From Halospina sp040196175 (lineage in GTDB: Bacteria; Pseudomonadota; Gammaproteobacteria; Pseudomonadales; Oleiphilaceae): a stretch of DNA of 64,000 bases. The number at the start of each line of letters is the position of its first letter. The first letter of the stretch is position 1. The notes under the pieces were generated by a model, which had not been told where the DNA came from, made no database searches, and saw only the letters and a program-made list of their open reading frames with translations. Positions 8,737 through 19,247 of this stretch are shown one piece after another. Location of the stretch: positions 124,001-188,000 of the forward strand of contig NZ_JBEFNF010000006.1 in assembly GCF_040196175.1 (NCBI RefSeq). The letters run 5' to 3'. The translations under genes were made by a program, and so were the position numbers.

Positions 8737-10664
8737 GCGTCCGCCTCCAGTGATTCAAGCGTCTCACTGGCCTCCAGCCAAGCCGATTCAGCCTCGGATT
8801 CAAGGCGCGCCAGCTCCGCCTGACGATCCAGCAGCTGCTTCAGCTCGCTCTTGCGCTCAGTGTCATAAAGGCCGTTGTCGCCAAGCGCTTGCTCCACCTC
8901 GGCCTTTTCCCTGGCAATACGGTCCAGCTCTTTTTCACAGCGCTCAACCTCCTTTTTCCAGGGCACCAGCTTCTGACGCTGTTGTGCAGCCGCCTTCTTC
9001 CGCGCTTGACGCTCAGCGGCGCTTTCCTTGATCTCCGGCTTCGCTGCCGGCGTCTGCGCGCCTGCCTTTTTTTTTCCGCCCCCGGATCCGGACTCCCCGC
9101 CTTCGGCGAGCCAGCGCTCGTATTCGTCCAGATCGCCATCGAATTCGGTGACGGTACCGTCTGCCACCCGCCAGAAGGTGTCCACGGTATTGCGCAGCAG
9201 GTGGCGGTCGTGGGAGACCAGCACCATGGCGCCGCTGAACGACTGCAAGGCCATCGTCAGGGCCTGACGCATTTCCAGGTCCAGGTGGTTGGTGGGCTCA
9301 TCAAGAAAAAGCACGTTGGGCTTCTGCCAGGCGATGATGGCAAGCGCCAGCCGCGCTTTCTCACCCCCGGAACAGTTGCGGATGCTTGCCAGCGCGTCAT
9401 TCCCCCGGAAGCCGAAACCACCCAGAAAGTTGCGGATGGACTGATTCGAGGCCTCCGGCGTGAGGCGCTGCAGGTGCAGGAAGGGACTGGCGCCCAGGTC
9501 CAGTTCATCCAGCTGGTGCTGGGCAAAATACCCCGGGCGGAAATGTTCACCCGTGACCCGCTCGCCACTCAGAAGGGGCGTGGCCCCACGCAGCATGCTG
9601 ATCAGGGTGGATTTGCCGGCACCGTTCACACCCAGAAGGCCGATACGACTGCCCGGCAACAGATGCAGATGGATGCCACCGAGAAGCGGCTCGCCATCAT
9701 AGCCCACAGCACCGCCGCGCACCGTCAGCAGCGGATTGGACACCTTGTCCGCCTCTGGAAAACGGAACTCGAACTGCGAGTCCACGTGCGCCGGGGCGAT
9801 GCTCTCCATGCGCTCCAACGCCTTGATGCGGCTCTGTGCCTGCTTGGCCTTGCTGGCCTGGGCCCGGAAACGATCGATGAAGGCCTGGATCTCGGCCACC
9901 CGTTTCTGCTGCTTCTCGTACTCCGCCTGTTGGCGTGCAAGCCGTTCCGCCCGCTGGCGCTCAAACGCATGATAGTTACCGGCGTAGTAAAAGAGCTCGC
10001 GGTGTTCGAAGTGGATGACATGGGTCGCTACCCGATCCATGAAGTCCCGGTCATGGGAAATGAACAGCAGCGTGCCCGGATACTGCTTGAGCCAGCCCTC
10101 CAGCCAGTAGCAGGCCTCAATATCCAGGTGGTTGGTGGGCTCGTCCAGCAGCAGCAGTTCCGAGGGCACCATCAGCGTCTGAGCCAGGTTGAGACGGATG
10201 CGCCAGCCGCCGGAGAAGCTGTCCACCGGCCGGTCCATGTCGTCATCCGTGAAGGCCAGCCCCCGTAGCAGGGCCTCTGCCTGGCGCGGGGCATCCCAGG
10301 CCTGGAGATTGTCCAGCTCGCCATGCACCCGGACCATCTCATTCTCATCACCACTGGCTTCAGCACGCGCCAGGCGCTCTTCCAGCCGGCGCAGTTCGGC
10401 GTGGCCGTCGAGCACGAAGTCGCGCGCGGTACGCTCGCTACCACCGACTTCCTGGGCCATGTGGGCGATACGGCAGCCACCAGGGATCTGGATCTCGCCC
10501 TGCTCGGGGGCCAGCTCCCCCAGGATCATTTGAAAGAGACTGGACTTGCCGGCACCATTACCCCCAATGAGTGCAACCCGCTGCCCGGGCTGAATGGTGG
10601 CGGAGCAATCCTCGAGCAGCCACTGGCCGCCGCGCTGAAGTGTTAGGTTATTAAATGCGATCAT
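8727..10664 (-). CDS. yheS: ABC-F family ATPase YheS
   Basis: Soluble tandem ABC ATPase of the ABC-F family, whose members act on ribosomes. The 645 residues (E. coli YheS 637) include two complete cassettes. The first has GGNGAGKSSL, SGGWRIRLNLA and LLLLDEPTNHLD. The second has GVNGAGKSTL, SGGEKARLALA and VLFLDEPTNHLD. They are joined by the charged linker RQQAEYEKQQKRVAEIQAFI. A lysine/alanine-rich region followed by a C-terminal coiled coil covers about 540-640. There is no membrane segment. Only 25 bases separate its start from the divergent gene at 10690. Confidence 0.94.
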   Translation of the reverse strand: MIAFNNLTLQRGGQWLLEDCSATIQPGQRVALIGGNGAGKSSLFQMILGELAPEQGEIQIPGGCRIAHMAQEVGGSERTARDFVLDGHAELRRLEERLARAEASGDENEMVRVHGELDNLQAWDAPRQAEALLRGLAFTDDDMDRPVDSFSGGWRIRLNLAQTLMVPSELLLLDEPTNHLDIEACYWLEGWLKQYPGTLLFISHDRDFMDRVATHVIHFEHRELFYYAGNYHAFERQRAERLARQQAEYEKQQKRVAEIQAFIDRFRAQASKAKQAQSRIKALERMESIAPAHVDSQFEFRFPEADKVSNPLLTVRGGAVGYDGEPLLGGIHLHLLPGSRIGLLGVNGAGKSTLISMLRGATPLLSGERVTGEHFRPGYFAQHQLDELDLGASPFLHLQRLTPEASNQSIRNFLGGFGFRGNDALASIRNCSGGEKARLALAIIAWQKPNVLFLDEPTNHLDLEMRQALTMALQSFSGAMVLVSHDRHLLRNTVDTFWRVADGTVTEFDGDLDEYERWLAEGGESGSGGGKKKAGAQTPAAKPEIKESAAERQARKKAAAQQRQKLVPWKKEVERCEKELDRIAREKAEVEQALGDNGLYDTERKSELKQLLDRQAELARLESEAESAWLEASETLESLEADAYS

Positions 10665-10689
10665 AACGGCATTCTACAGGAAAGACCCC

Positions 10690-11199
10690 ATGCCACGGCA
10701 GGAGCCTCCGGACAATCTCTTACTGGACAACCCCTTCTGGCAGTATGTGCTGGCTCTCTGGGGTCACGGGCAGTTTGCGCAGCGATGCCTTGAAGCCCAA
10801 CGCCAGGGTCAGGCGGTCGCCCCCATTCTGGTCGCGTTGTTCTCTGCCGCCCGTCACCAGTATGCGCCCGCAACCGAACCGATCGCGATCCAACAGTGGC
10901 GCGAGGCGGTCACCAGCGACCTGCGCGCCCTCAGAATGGCCCTATCGAAGCGCAGCAACGCCACCACGCCACTGCGCGACACCATCAAGCAGGCGGAGCT
11001 GAAAGCCGAGCAGGTGGAGCTGGCCTGGTGGTGGCAGTATCTGGCGGATAACGAATCCGTCACGGATCCGGATCTTTCGCGGGCCCTGCTGGCCCGGCAT
11101 AATCTGGAAAGCCTTCTGCCGGAACTCGACCCAGGCCTTGCGCAATCGCTGGTCCAGCTCTGGCGGGAGATCGAGCAAGCCAACGGAGAACCAACATGA
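10690..11199 (+). CDS. TIGR02444 / DUF2390 family protein
   Basis: The 169-residue protein has the features of the TIGR02444 family (PF09523), known mainly from Pseudomonas relatives and of unknown function: LLLDNPFWQYVLALWG at the N-terminus, a central RALRMALSKR segment and a helical C-terminal half. It is soluble, with no signal or catalytic motif visible. AGGAA precedes the ATG. Its stop overlaps the start of the FKBP lipoprotein by 4 bases, so the two are co-transcribed. Family membership is recalled from sequence pattern, not tested. Confidence 0.75.
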   Translation: MPRQEPPDNLLLDNPFWQYVLALWGHGQFAQRCLEAQRQGQAVAPILVALFSAARHQYAPATEPIAIQQWREAVTSDLRALRMALSKRSNATTPLRDTIKQAELKAEQVELAWWWQYLADNESVTDPDLSRALLARHNLESLLPELDPGLAQSLVQLWREIEQANGEPT

Positions 11200-11921
11200 T
11201 GCGACGCACTCCCCTTGCGCTGCCCCGCAGCACCATTGCCGGCGCCTGCCTGATGCTGGCGGTCGGCTGCAGCGCCGAATCCAACGTCCCCCTGGAGTCC
11301 GACAAGCAACGTCTCGGCTACGCCATGGGCACCATCTTTGGTGATCGAATCAGCCAGAACATCGAAGATTTCGACCGCGAAGCCTTCATGAGCGGCATCC
11401 GGGACAGCCTGGAAGAAGGCGAACCACGGCTCTCCGACAAAGAGGTCCAGCAGATTGTTCGTGATTACCAGCAGCGTATGACGGATGGCACCAGCGGTAA
11501 CCAATCTTCGGATTCGGAAAGCCGAGGTGATGGCGAAGACAACCTGGCTGCTTCCAGAGCCTTTCTGGAAAAGAACCGCCAGCGCGAAGGCGTAACCACC
11601 ACTGACTCAGGGCTGCAGTATGAGGTGATCGAGGAAGGCAATGGCGAATCACCGGAGGCAAACGGTCGGGTCACAGTCCATTATACCGGTGAATTGATCG
11701 ACGGCACGGTTTTCGACAGCTCCCGGGAACGGGGGGAGCCCACCACCTTCGGATTGCAGCAGGTCATCCCGGGCTGGACCGAGGGACTACAGCTGATGAA
11801 TGAGGGCGATCGCTATCGGCTCTACATACCACCGGAAATGGCCTACGGCGAGAACGCCCCGTCTTCAATCGGCCCCAATCAGGCACTGATCTTTGATGTG
11901 GAACTGATCGAGGTCAAGTAA
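11196..11921 (+). CDS. FKBP-type peptidyl-prolyl isomerase lipoprotein (FkpA/Mip type)
   Basis: Periplasmic or envelope-anchored folding catalyst. The 241-residue protein begins with a signal ending in the lipobox LAVGC, so Cys25 should be lipidated. Residues 35-90 form the helical FKBP N-terminal dimerisation domain (KQRLGYAMGTIFGDRI). A low-complexity acidic/serine linker covers about 95-115. The FKBP domain is at 130-241 with VTVHYTGELIDGTVFDSS, FGLQQVIPGWTEGLQLM and MAYGENAPSSIGPNQALIFDVELI. The acidic linker suits a halophile. It follows the DUF2390 gene with a 4-base overlap and converges on rsd. Confidence 0.93.
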   Translation: MMRRTPLALPRSTIAGACLMLAVGCSAESNVPLESDKQRLGYAMGTIFGDRISQNIEDFDREAFMSGIRDSLEEGEPRLSDKEVQQIVRDYQQRMTDGTSGNQSSDSESRGDGEDNLAASRAFLEKNRQREGVTTTDSGLQYEVIEEGNGESPEANGRVTVHYTGELIDGTVFDSSRERGEPTTFGLQQVIPGWTEGLQLMNEGDRYRLYIPPEMAYGENAPSSIGPNQALIFDVELIEVK

Positions 11922-11930
11922 GAGCCCGGA

Positions 11931-12404
11931 TCAGGCCACCTGGTCGGAATGCGCGTTATGGAGGTTCTCAATCAGCAGATCCTCCAGTTCAAAACGCTCC
12001 TCCATGATCTCACCCAGGCGTGAGACACGGGCGTACATGGCGCGCATGTCTTCCTCGGTTTGCTCGCTCACCTCGAGCAGATCATTGAAGGCCAGCATTT
12101 CCTGAGTGGTCTTGCTGATCTTGGGGTAGACCCGGTTGGCTACCTCAATACCGCCGTCATCGAATTCCAGCGCCTCATTCATGAGCTGTTCGTACACTTC
12201 AAAATGACCGGCGGAACTGTAATCCAACAGCTGCTCACACAGCGAGGCCAGCTGCTCATAAAGCGCCTCGGGCTGGCTGAAGTCCGGGCTGTTGGCAAGA
12301 CCGCAATACTGTACGATCAGTTGCTGGCGAGACTTCAGCCAGCGGTCGATCAGCTCACTGACGCCTCCCCAGCGCTCCCGGGCATCCTGGCAGTCTTCGA
12401 GCAT
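11931..12404 (-). CDS. rsd: Sigma D regulator Rsd/AlgQ
   Basis: Anti-sigma70 factor that sequesters RpoD in stationary phase; in Pseudomonas the orthologue AlgQ affects alginate and siderophore genes. The 157-residue length is typical. The helical-bundle protein shows MLEDCQDARERWGGVSELIDRWLKSRQQL at the N-terminus in family form and FCEQLLDY-like (LCEQLLDYSSAGHFEVYEQL) near 73-92. GGAGGGG precedes the ATG. It is followed on the same strand, in the order usual for pseudomonads, by an upstream dsbB. Confidence 0.93.
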   Translation of the reverse strand: MLEDCQDARERWGGVSELIDRWLKSRQQLIVQYCGLANSPDFSQPEALYEQLASLCEQLLDYSSAGHFEVYEQLMNEALEFDDGGIEVANRVYPKISKTTQEMLAFNDLLEVSEQTEEDMRAMYARVSRLGEIMEERFELEDLLIENLHNAHSDQVA

Positions 12405-12507
12405 ATTCCCCTCCCCTCAACAAATCAGCTGCTCTCGGGAACCCCGGGCGGGCCCCCTGATTGCTGGCATTCAGCGTCATGTGCATTTTCAAAGTACCGC
12501 AACATCA

Positions 12508-13020
12508 TTAGTCCAGCAACCCATGCTGCCGCTGTCCAGAGCCGGCTACCAGCAGTCCGATGCCTGCCAGCACGGCAGCCGCGAACAGCACAAAACTCCA
12601 GCCCGGGATACTCAGCCCCATAAACTGCCACTGGACTTGGGCACAGTCACCTGACCCCTCCAGTGCCATCCGGACCACCTCCGTCAGCGGGAATGTCTCA
12701 CGCAGATAATCATAACCGGGCCCACAGGGCGGCACCTGGTCCGCGGGCAGATTCTGGAGCCAGAGCTGGCGCCCGGCCAGCCCCATGCCGGCCAATGCCG
12801 GAATCGCCAAAAGGCCTCCCCCGAGGCGCACGCCCCATCCGCGAGGTCCGATCAGCGCCGCCAGCAATGCCACCAGACCCAGCCCCACAAACGCCATGCG
12901 CTGAAGCATGCACAGGGGGCAGGGCTCCAGGCCCATCATATACTCCATATACAACGCCACAGCGAGCACCCCCGCGCATGCCAGCGCAATAAGGGTGAAC
13001 AGGGCCCGGTTGAATCGCAT
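12508..13020 (-). CDS. dsbB: Disulfide bond formation protein B
   Basis: Inner-membrane quinone reductase that reoxidises DsbA. The 170-residue protein has four predicted membrane helices. The first redox pair is CPLC (34-37), in LEPCPLCMLQR. The second pair is in the periplasmic loop between helices 3 and 4: VPPCGPGYDYLR and GSGDCAQVQW. The ATG at 13020 is preferred because AGGAG lies just before it; in-frame ATGs upstream at 13038 and 13065 lack support. The 100-base gap to rsd carries no gene. Confidence 0.94.
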   Translation of the reverse strand: MRFNRALFTLIALACAGVLAVALYMEYMMGLEPCPLCMLQRMAFVGLGLVALLAALIGPRGWGVRLGGGLLAIPALAGMGLAGRQLWLQNLPADQVPPCGPGYDYLRETFPLTEVVRMALEGSGDCAQVQWQFMGLSIPGWSFVLFAAAVLAGIGLLVAGSGQRQHGLLD

Positions 13021-13120
13021 GAACGCTCCTGCTTCCATTTGTCCGTACCGGATGCACAACCGCATTCGGCCACCTACAATGGCAACAAGTTACCACCTAC
13101 AATCACAGGCAGCATCCTTC

Positions 13121-13597
13121 ATGCGTCAATTCATCGCTCTACTGATGATCCTGGTCTCACCCTTGGCACTGGCCGCTGGCGGTGGCGGTGATAAGGGACC
13201 ACCCTCCACCTACCTTGAACTGTCTCCGGCGTTCGTGGTCAATATTGGCGACAAGGAGCAGACCCGCAGTTACGCCAAGGCACAGGTGACACTGCGCTTC
13301 CATGAAGCCAAAGCACGCAAGAAAGCCGAGGCACACACGCCCTGGTTGCGGCACGAAGTGGTGATGCTGATGAGCGACCGGTCTGTCGAGGCACTGCGCA
13401 GCTCTGAGGGTCAGAAGCAACTGCGTGCGGACATTCGGAAAGCGGTCAGTAAACGGCTGGTCAGTGAGATCCCGGCACTGGCGAAGACCTCAGAGGCGGG
13501 TCAGGCCGACAAGGAAGACAAAAGCCAGGACAAGCCGGAAGCTTCAGGGCCATTGCGTGAAGTACTCCTGCCTGATTTCATTGTGCAGGCGCGGTGA
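13121..13597 (+). CDS. FliL-like periplasmic protein
   Basis: The 158-residue product starts at MRQFIALLMILVSPLALAAGGGG, a clear cleavable signal peptide. After it comes a FliL-type domain (PF03748): YLELSPAFVVNIGDKEQTRSYAKAQVTLRF, LRHEVVMLMSDRSVEALRSSEGQKQLRADIRKAV in pieces, and a charged lysine/glutamate segment before VLLPDFIVQAR. Classic FliL is a membrane-anchored flagellar stator protein; this one is predicted to be soluble in the periplasm and has no flagellar neighbours. Its 3' end overlaps the convergent RMF-like gene by 97 bases. Function unproven. Confidence 0.75.
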   Translation: MRQFIALLMILVSPLALAAGGGGDKGPPSTYLELSPAFVVNIGDKEQTRSYAKAQVTLRFHEAKARKKAEAHTPWLRHEVVMLMSDRSVEALRSSEGQKQLRADIRKAVSKRLVSEIPALAKTSEAGQADKEDKSQDKPEASGPLREVLLPDFIVQAR

Positions 13598-13752
13598 CCG
13601 TCCTCCCATCCCGCCTCCCAGGCGGCCTGGACAACTTCCGTGCGGTACGGACAGCGCGATGGTTCCATGTGCACAGAAGCCGCCATGTAGCCATGCTGGT
13701 ATGCCTTGTTCAGCGATTCCAGATCCCAGCCCAGATCTCCGCTCCTGGCCAT
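13501..13752 (-). CDS. rmf: Ribosome modulation factor-like protein
   Basis: RMF dimerises 70S ribosomes into inactive 100S particles in stationary phase. From the ATG at 13752 (preceded by GGAGGGG) the 83-residue protein shows the RMF pattern: LNKAYQHGYMAASV, then CPYRTEVVQAAWEAGWEDGHRA. This aligns with E. coli RMF around GYQAG, CPYQT, SQWLGGWREA. The C-terminal 25 residues or so are extra compared with the 55-residue E. coli protein, and they are encoded within the overlap with the FliL-like gene. Identification rests on this motif match. Confidence 0.72.
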   Translation of the reverse strand: MARSGDLGWDLESLNKAYQHGYMAASVHMEPSRCPYRTEVVQAAWEAGWEDGHRACTMKSGRSTSRNGPEASGLSWLLSSLSA

Positions 13753-13796
13753 GACCCCGCCCCTCCGGATGCCGATCATCGATAACAGGCAATACA

Positions 13797-13825
13797 CTGT
13801 TACTCTTTGCAACAAACAGTAACAG
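13797..13825. promoter_or_regulatory. Dyad upstream of the RMF-like gene
   Basis: CTGTTACT (13797-13804) and AGTAACAG (13818-13825) form a perfect 8-base inverted repeat around a 13-base spacer, about 45 bases upstream of the RMF-like ATG. It could be an operator or a leader stem-loop. The palindromic arms are seen; any role is inferred. Confidence 0.4.
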
Positions 13826-13908
13826 CGCCCCCTGTGATCAACAACTGAACATTCCTGGACTGTGCGCTACTACAAGCTGTCAGTCTGACGGCAATCACAA
13901 CACATCAT

Positions 13909-15447
13909 TCATTCCGCCAGGTAGCGGGCGAGAAAGGTCTCGAAATCCTCGTTTTCACTCGCCTCAACGGCTTCCTGTTCCGCCAGCGACTGGGTCGCCT
14001 GCGCCGCCAGGTGCGCATGCCAGCCATCAGTTGCCTGCTCGCGAAGCTGTTTCTGCTGGCCGCTGGCCCTAGCCAGCCCCCAGTCCACCAGCGCCTGACC
14101 GTCGCCAAGCTCCTTGAGGAGGCGACCCGAGGGCGTCTGGGCGGGATCATCGAGGCGCGTACGCATGGTTGCCAGTACAGCCCGGTAGCGTTCACTTCCC
14201 GGCAGAACCGCCGCCAGCTCTTGCATCTGGTCCAGAATACGATGCCCCGCCTGCGCCAACGGTTCCGCCCCGGCTCCGAAGCAGAAGCGGGCACCCTGAT
14301 CGCGCCCATGGCGAACCACATCCTGGAAGGCATTATCCAGGCTGTCGCACTCATTATCGTCGATCAACGGACTGTCTCTGACCAGACAGTTCAGCAGGAA
14401 CAGATCCATGAAATCCAGCTGGTCCTCATTCACGCCCACCGCCGAGAACGGATCCAGGTCAAGGCAGCGCACCTCCACGTATTCCACGCCCCTTTCCTGC
14501 AGGGCATGCAGCGGTTTCTCACCGGATTCGGTGGTGCGTTTGGGGCGGATGGCGCTGTAATACTCGTTTTCGATCTGCAGCACACTGTCGTTGATCTGGA
14601 TGCGTTCGTCATCATGGAAAAGACCAATATCCCGGTAGGGTGGCCAGGTGGTGTGGATGGCGTTTTCCAGAGTGTCGGTATAGGTCTCAAGCCGGTTGAA
14701 GCAAATGTCGAGCGAGGACTGGGCCTGATTGTTATAGCCCAGGTCACTCATCCGCAGCGAGGTGGCTCCCTGCTGAAAAAGCGTCTGTTCACCAAGCGGT
14801 TGCAGACGGGAGCGGTTGCCGTCCATGAAACTGGTATCCAGCGCCGGCGAGGCGCCGAAAAGGTACATTAAAAGCCAGCTGTGGCGGCGGAAATTGCGGA
14901 TCAGCCAGAAGTACTGCTGGGTACGGAAGTCCGCCAGTGGCCCCGGATCGCCCAGCTGCTGCTGCCACTGCTGCCAGAAGGCATCCGGCAGCGAGAAATT
15001 GTAGTGGGTGCCGGCGATGCTCTGCATGATGCGCCCGTAGCGCCAGGCCAGGCCCCGGCGGTAGACGGTCTTGAGCATGCCGATATTGGAGGTGCCATAA
15101 TGCGCAATGGGAATGCTCTGCTCGCCGTCCAGGCGACAGGGCATACTCAGGGGCCAGAGCTTTTCCTCACCGAGATGGCGATGAACATAGGCATGGATGC
15201 CCTCGATGGCGGCCATCAACTCACTGGTGGACGCACACACCGGGGTCACCAGCTCGAGCAGCGCTTCGGAGTAATCAGTGGTAATTGCCGGGTTGGTCAG
15301 CGCCGAGCCCAGTGCTTGCGGATGCGGCGTCTGAGCAATGGCGCCTTCAGCGTCGACCCGCAGCCCCTCTTTCTCCAACCCTTTGCGGAATCCAGGCCAG
15401 TCATCTCCGGCGATCGACTCCAGAGCCCTGAAACGGCGTTCCCCCAT
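13909..15447 (-). CDS. gshA: Glutamate-cysteine ligase
   Basis: First step of glutathione synthesis (gamma-glutamylcysteine from Glu, Cys and ATP). The 512-residue protein matches the proteobacterial type-1 GshA family (E. coli 518): RFRALESIAGDDWPGFRKGLEKEGLR at the N-terminus in pieces, DYSEALLELVTPV with the metal-binding glutamates, HAYVHRHLGEEKLWPLSMPC, and VEYVEVRCLDLDPFSAVGV near 335-353. The ATG at 15447 begins MGERRF; the longer frame upstream reads through tex. The gene starts 13 bases after tex on the same strand, so the two are probably co-transcribed. Confidence 0.95.
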   Translation of the reverse strand: MGERRFRALESIAGDDWPGFRKGLEKEGLRVDAEGAIAQTPHPQALGSALTNPAITTDYSEALLELVTPVCASTSELMAAIEGIHAYVHRHLGEEKLWPLSMPCRLDGEQSIPIAHYGTSNIGMLKTVYRRGLAWRYGRIMQSIAGTHYNFSLPDAFWQQWQQQLGDPGPLADFRTQQYFWLIRNFRRHSWLLMYLFGASPALDTSFMDGNRSRLQPLGEQTLFQQGATSLRMSDLGYNNQAQSSLDICFNRLETYTDTLENAIHTTWPPYRDIGLFHDDERIQINDSVLQIENEYYSAIRPKRTTESGEKPLHALQERGVEYVEVRCLDLDPFSAVGVNEDQLDFMDLFLLNCLVRDSPLIDDNECDSLDNAFQDVVRHGRDQGARFCFGAGAEPLAQAGHRILDQMQELAAVLPGSERYRAVLATMRTRLDDPAQTPSGRLLKELGDGQALVDWGLARASGQQKQLREQATDGWHAHLAAQATQSLAEQEAVEASENEDFETFLARYLAE

Positions 15448-15460
15448 GCAATACTCCCGG

Positions 15461-17809
<2,349 letters not shown>

Positions 17810-18050
17810 GGGGAACCATTTCCGGTGGGTTGAAATCCGGCGCCATTATAGCGATGCGGCCGAGCAGGTACAGGCCCAGGTGTTTTTCACCCTTTTCGAA
17901 CACTTCCTAGCCCGTAAAAAAAATGTCACAGTTTTGCAACCTGAGGAGTTCTTTCTGTCTCGCTTTTCTTTTGAATGTCAAATAAGCATAGAACGGTGGG
18001 CATTGCCTCATAACCACCTGCTGATTAAACCAATAACCGGGAACCGAACC

Positions 18051-19112
18051 ATGACACGCAAGCACCTTCTCGCCGCCGCTGTTACCGCAGCCCTCGCCGC
18101 GCCCAGCGCCCAGGCCGTTGAATTCACTGCCCAGAAAGGCCTCAGCCTGGCGGAGAACACCACTTTCAATCTTTACGGCACTGTTGAGCCCAAGGTCATT
18201 TCTGAAAAGAAGCGGACGCCAGATGAAAATGGAGACGTAGACCGCTCGAACGAATTGGCAGATGAGGACTCCACCCTCGGTTTCGCCTTCGAAACCCGCC
18301 TCGGTAACGCTGTGACCGCCTTTGGTCAGATCGAGCTGGAATACGAAAGCGATGGTGACGACGGCAGTGGCGCCTTTGACGCGCAGGACAGTGCTTTTCT
18401 CGGCGTCAAGGGCGACTTCGGCAAGGTACAGGCAGGCAACTTCGACAGCGTCTACGAGGATCTGATCATTGATGCCACTGAAGTCGCCGAGGATGCCGAA
18501 ATCTCGGATGAAGCCTTCGCTGGCGAGGACAACCAGATCGCCTATTACAGCCCGGACTGGAACGGCTTCAGCTTCCGCACCCAGGCCCGGATCCAGGGGC
18601 GTGATGAGGGCCCGGCCAGTGAGGACAGTAATGAGATTGGCCTTTCCGTTGCCGGTGGTTATACCGCGGCTAACTGGGGCCTGTATGCCGGTTACGATGA
18701 CCGCAAGGCGGAAACAACCGATGAATTCAGTGACGGCAGCACAATCGGTACCGGTGATGACATCTACGTGGGTGAAAACACCTACGGCATATCTGGCACT
18801 TACAGCATCGACCAGCTCGAATTCGGCGCCAAGTACTCAATCCAGGACAACCTGGAAGGCGATCCCGCCGGCGACGAAACCACCTTTACAGCCCTGCGCG
18901 GCACCTTCAGCCAGAACCGTACTGAGTACTACGGCGCTATCCAGCGCGTCTCCCCGGATAACGAAACATCCGTCAAAGAGCGGGACGAATTCACCGTAGG
19001 CGTTTCCCATCAGCTCTACCAGCCGCTGAGCCTGTGGGCAGAAGCTGGCTGGTACGACAAAAAGAACGACGAAGGCGACAACGTCATGGTTGGCGCCATC
19101 TTCAGCTTCTAA
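18051..19112 (+). CDS. Outer-membrane porin (Gram-negative porin family)
   Basis: The 353-residue precursor has a signal peptide MTRKHLLAAAVTAALAAPSAQA followed by a trimeric-porin-type barrel: FNLYGTVEPKV, a strongly acidic extracellular segment, GFAFETRLGNAVTAFGQIELEYE, AFLGVKGDFGKVQAGNFDSVYED, and a C-terminal aromatic residue (FSF) that marks barrel targeting. The ATG at 18051 was chosen because it starts the signal peptide; the frame is open far upstream. It lies 135 bases before pstS, and weak Pho-box-like TGTCA words precede it (17924-17928, 17974-17978), so phosphate-related expression is possible. The acidic composition suits saline habitats. Confidence 0.88.
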   Translation: MTRKHLLAAAVTAALAAPSAQAVEFTAQKGLSLAENTTFNLYGTVEPKVISEKKRTPDENGDVDRSNELADEDSTLGFAFETRLGNAVTAFGQIELEYESDGDDGSGAFDAQDSAFLGVKGDFGKVQAGNFDSVYEDLIIDATEVAEDAEISDEAFAGEDNQIAYYSPDWNGFSFRTQARIQGRDEGPASEDSNEIGLSVAGGYTAANWGLYAGYDDRKAETTDEFSDGSTIGTGDDIYVGENTYGISGTYSIDQLEFGAKYSIQDNLEGDPAGDETTFTALRGTFSQNRTEYYGAIQRVSPDNETSVKERDEFTVGVSHQLYQPLSLWAEAGWYDKKNDEGDNVMVGAIFSF

Positions 19113-19125
19113 CGTCCCGGGCATG

Positions 19126-19161
19126 GGCTGCTGCCAGGGTGTGGCGCTCTGGCAGTGAGCC
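19126..19161 (+). terminator. Stem-loop after the porin gene
   Basis: GGCTGCTGCCAG (19126-19137) pairs with CTGGCAGTGAGCC (19149-19161) with one bulge around an 11-base loop. No T tract follows. It sits 14 bases after the porin stop and just before the Pho boxes, so it probably separates porin and pst transcripts. Confidence 0.5.
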
Positions 19162-19172
19162 ACTCCAGCGCT

Positions 19173-19212
19173 CTGTCATAAAAATGTCACAAAACTCTCA
19201 TAAAGTGACAAC
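19173..19212 (+). promoter_or_regulatory. Tandem Pho boxes upstream of pstS
   Basis: CTGTCATAAAAATGTCAC (19173-19190) matches the PhoB consensus CTGTCATAWAWCTGTCAY at nearly every position. A second, weaker unit CTCTCATAAAGTGACA follows in phase at 19195-19210, 22 bases on, the usual Pho-box period. The pstS ATG is at 19248. This is strong evidence that PhoB activates the pst operon under phosphate limitation. Confidence 0.85.
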
Positions 19213-19247
19213 CTGATTGATCACGAGGCAACCATAGGAGTCGCCTG

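Noticed and set aside
8889..10268. 459-codon rightward frame
   Set aside because: Antisense shadow of the conserved ABC-F gene yheS.
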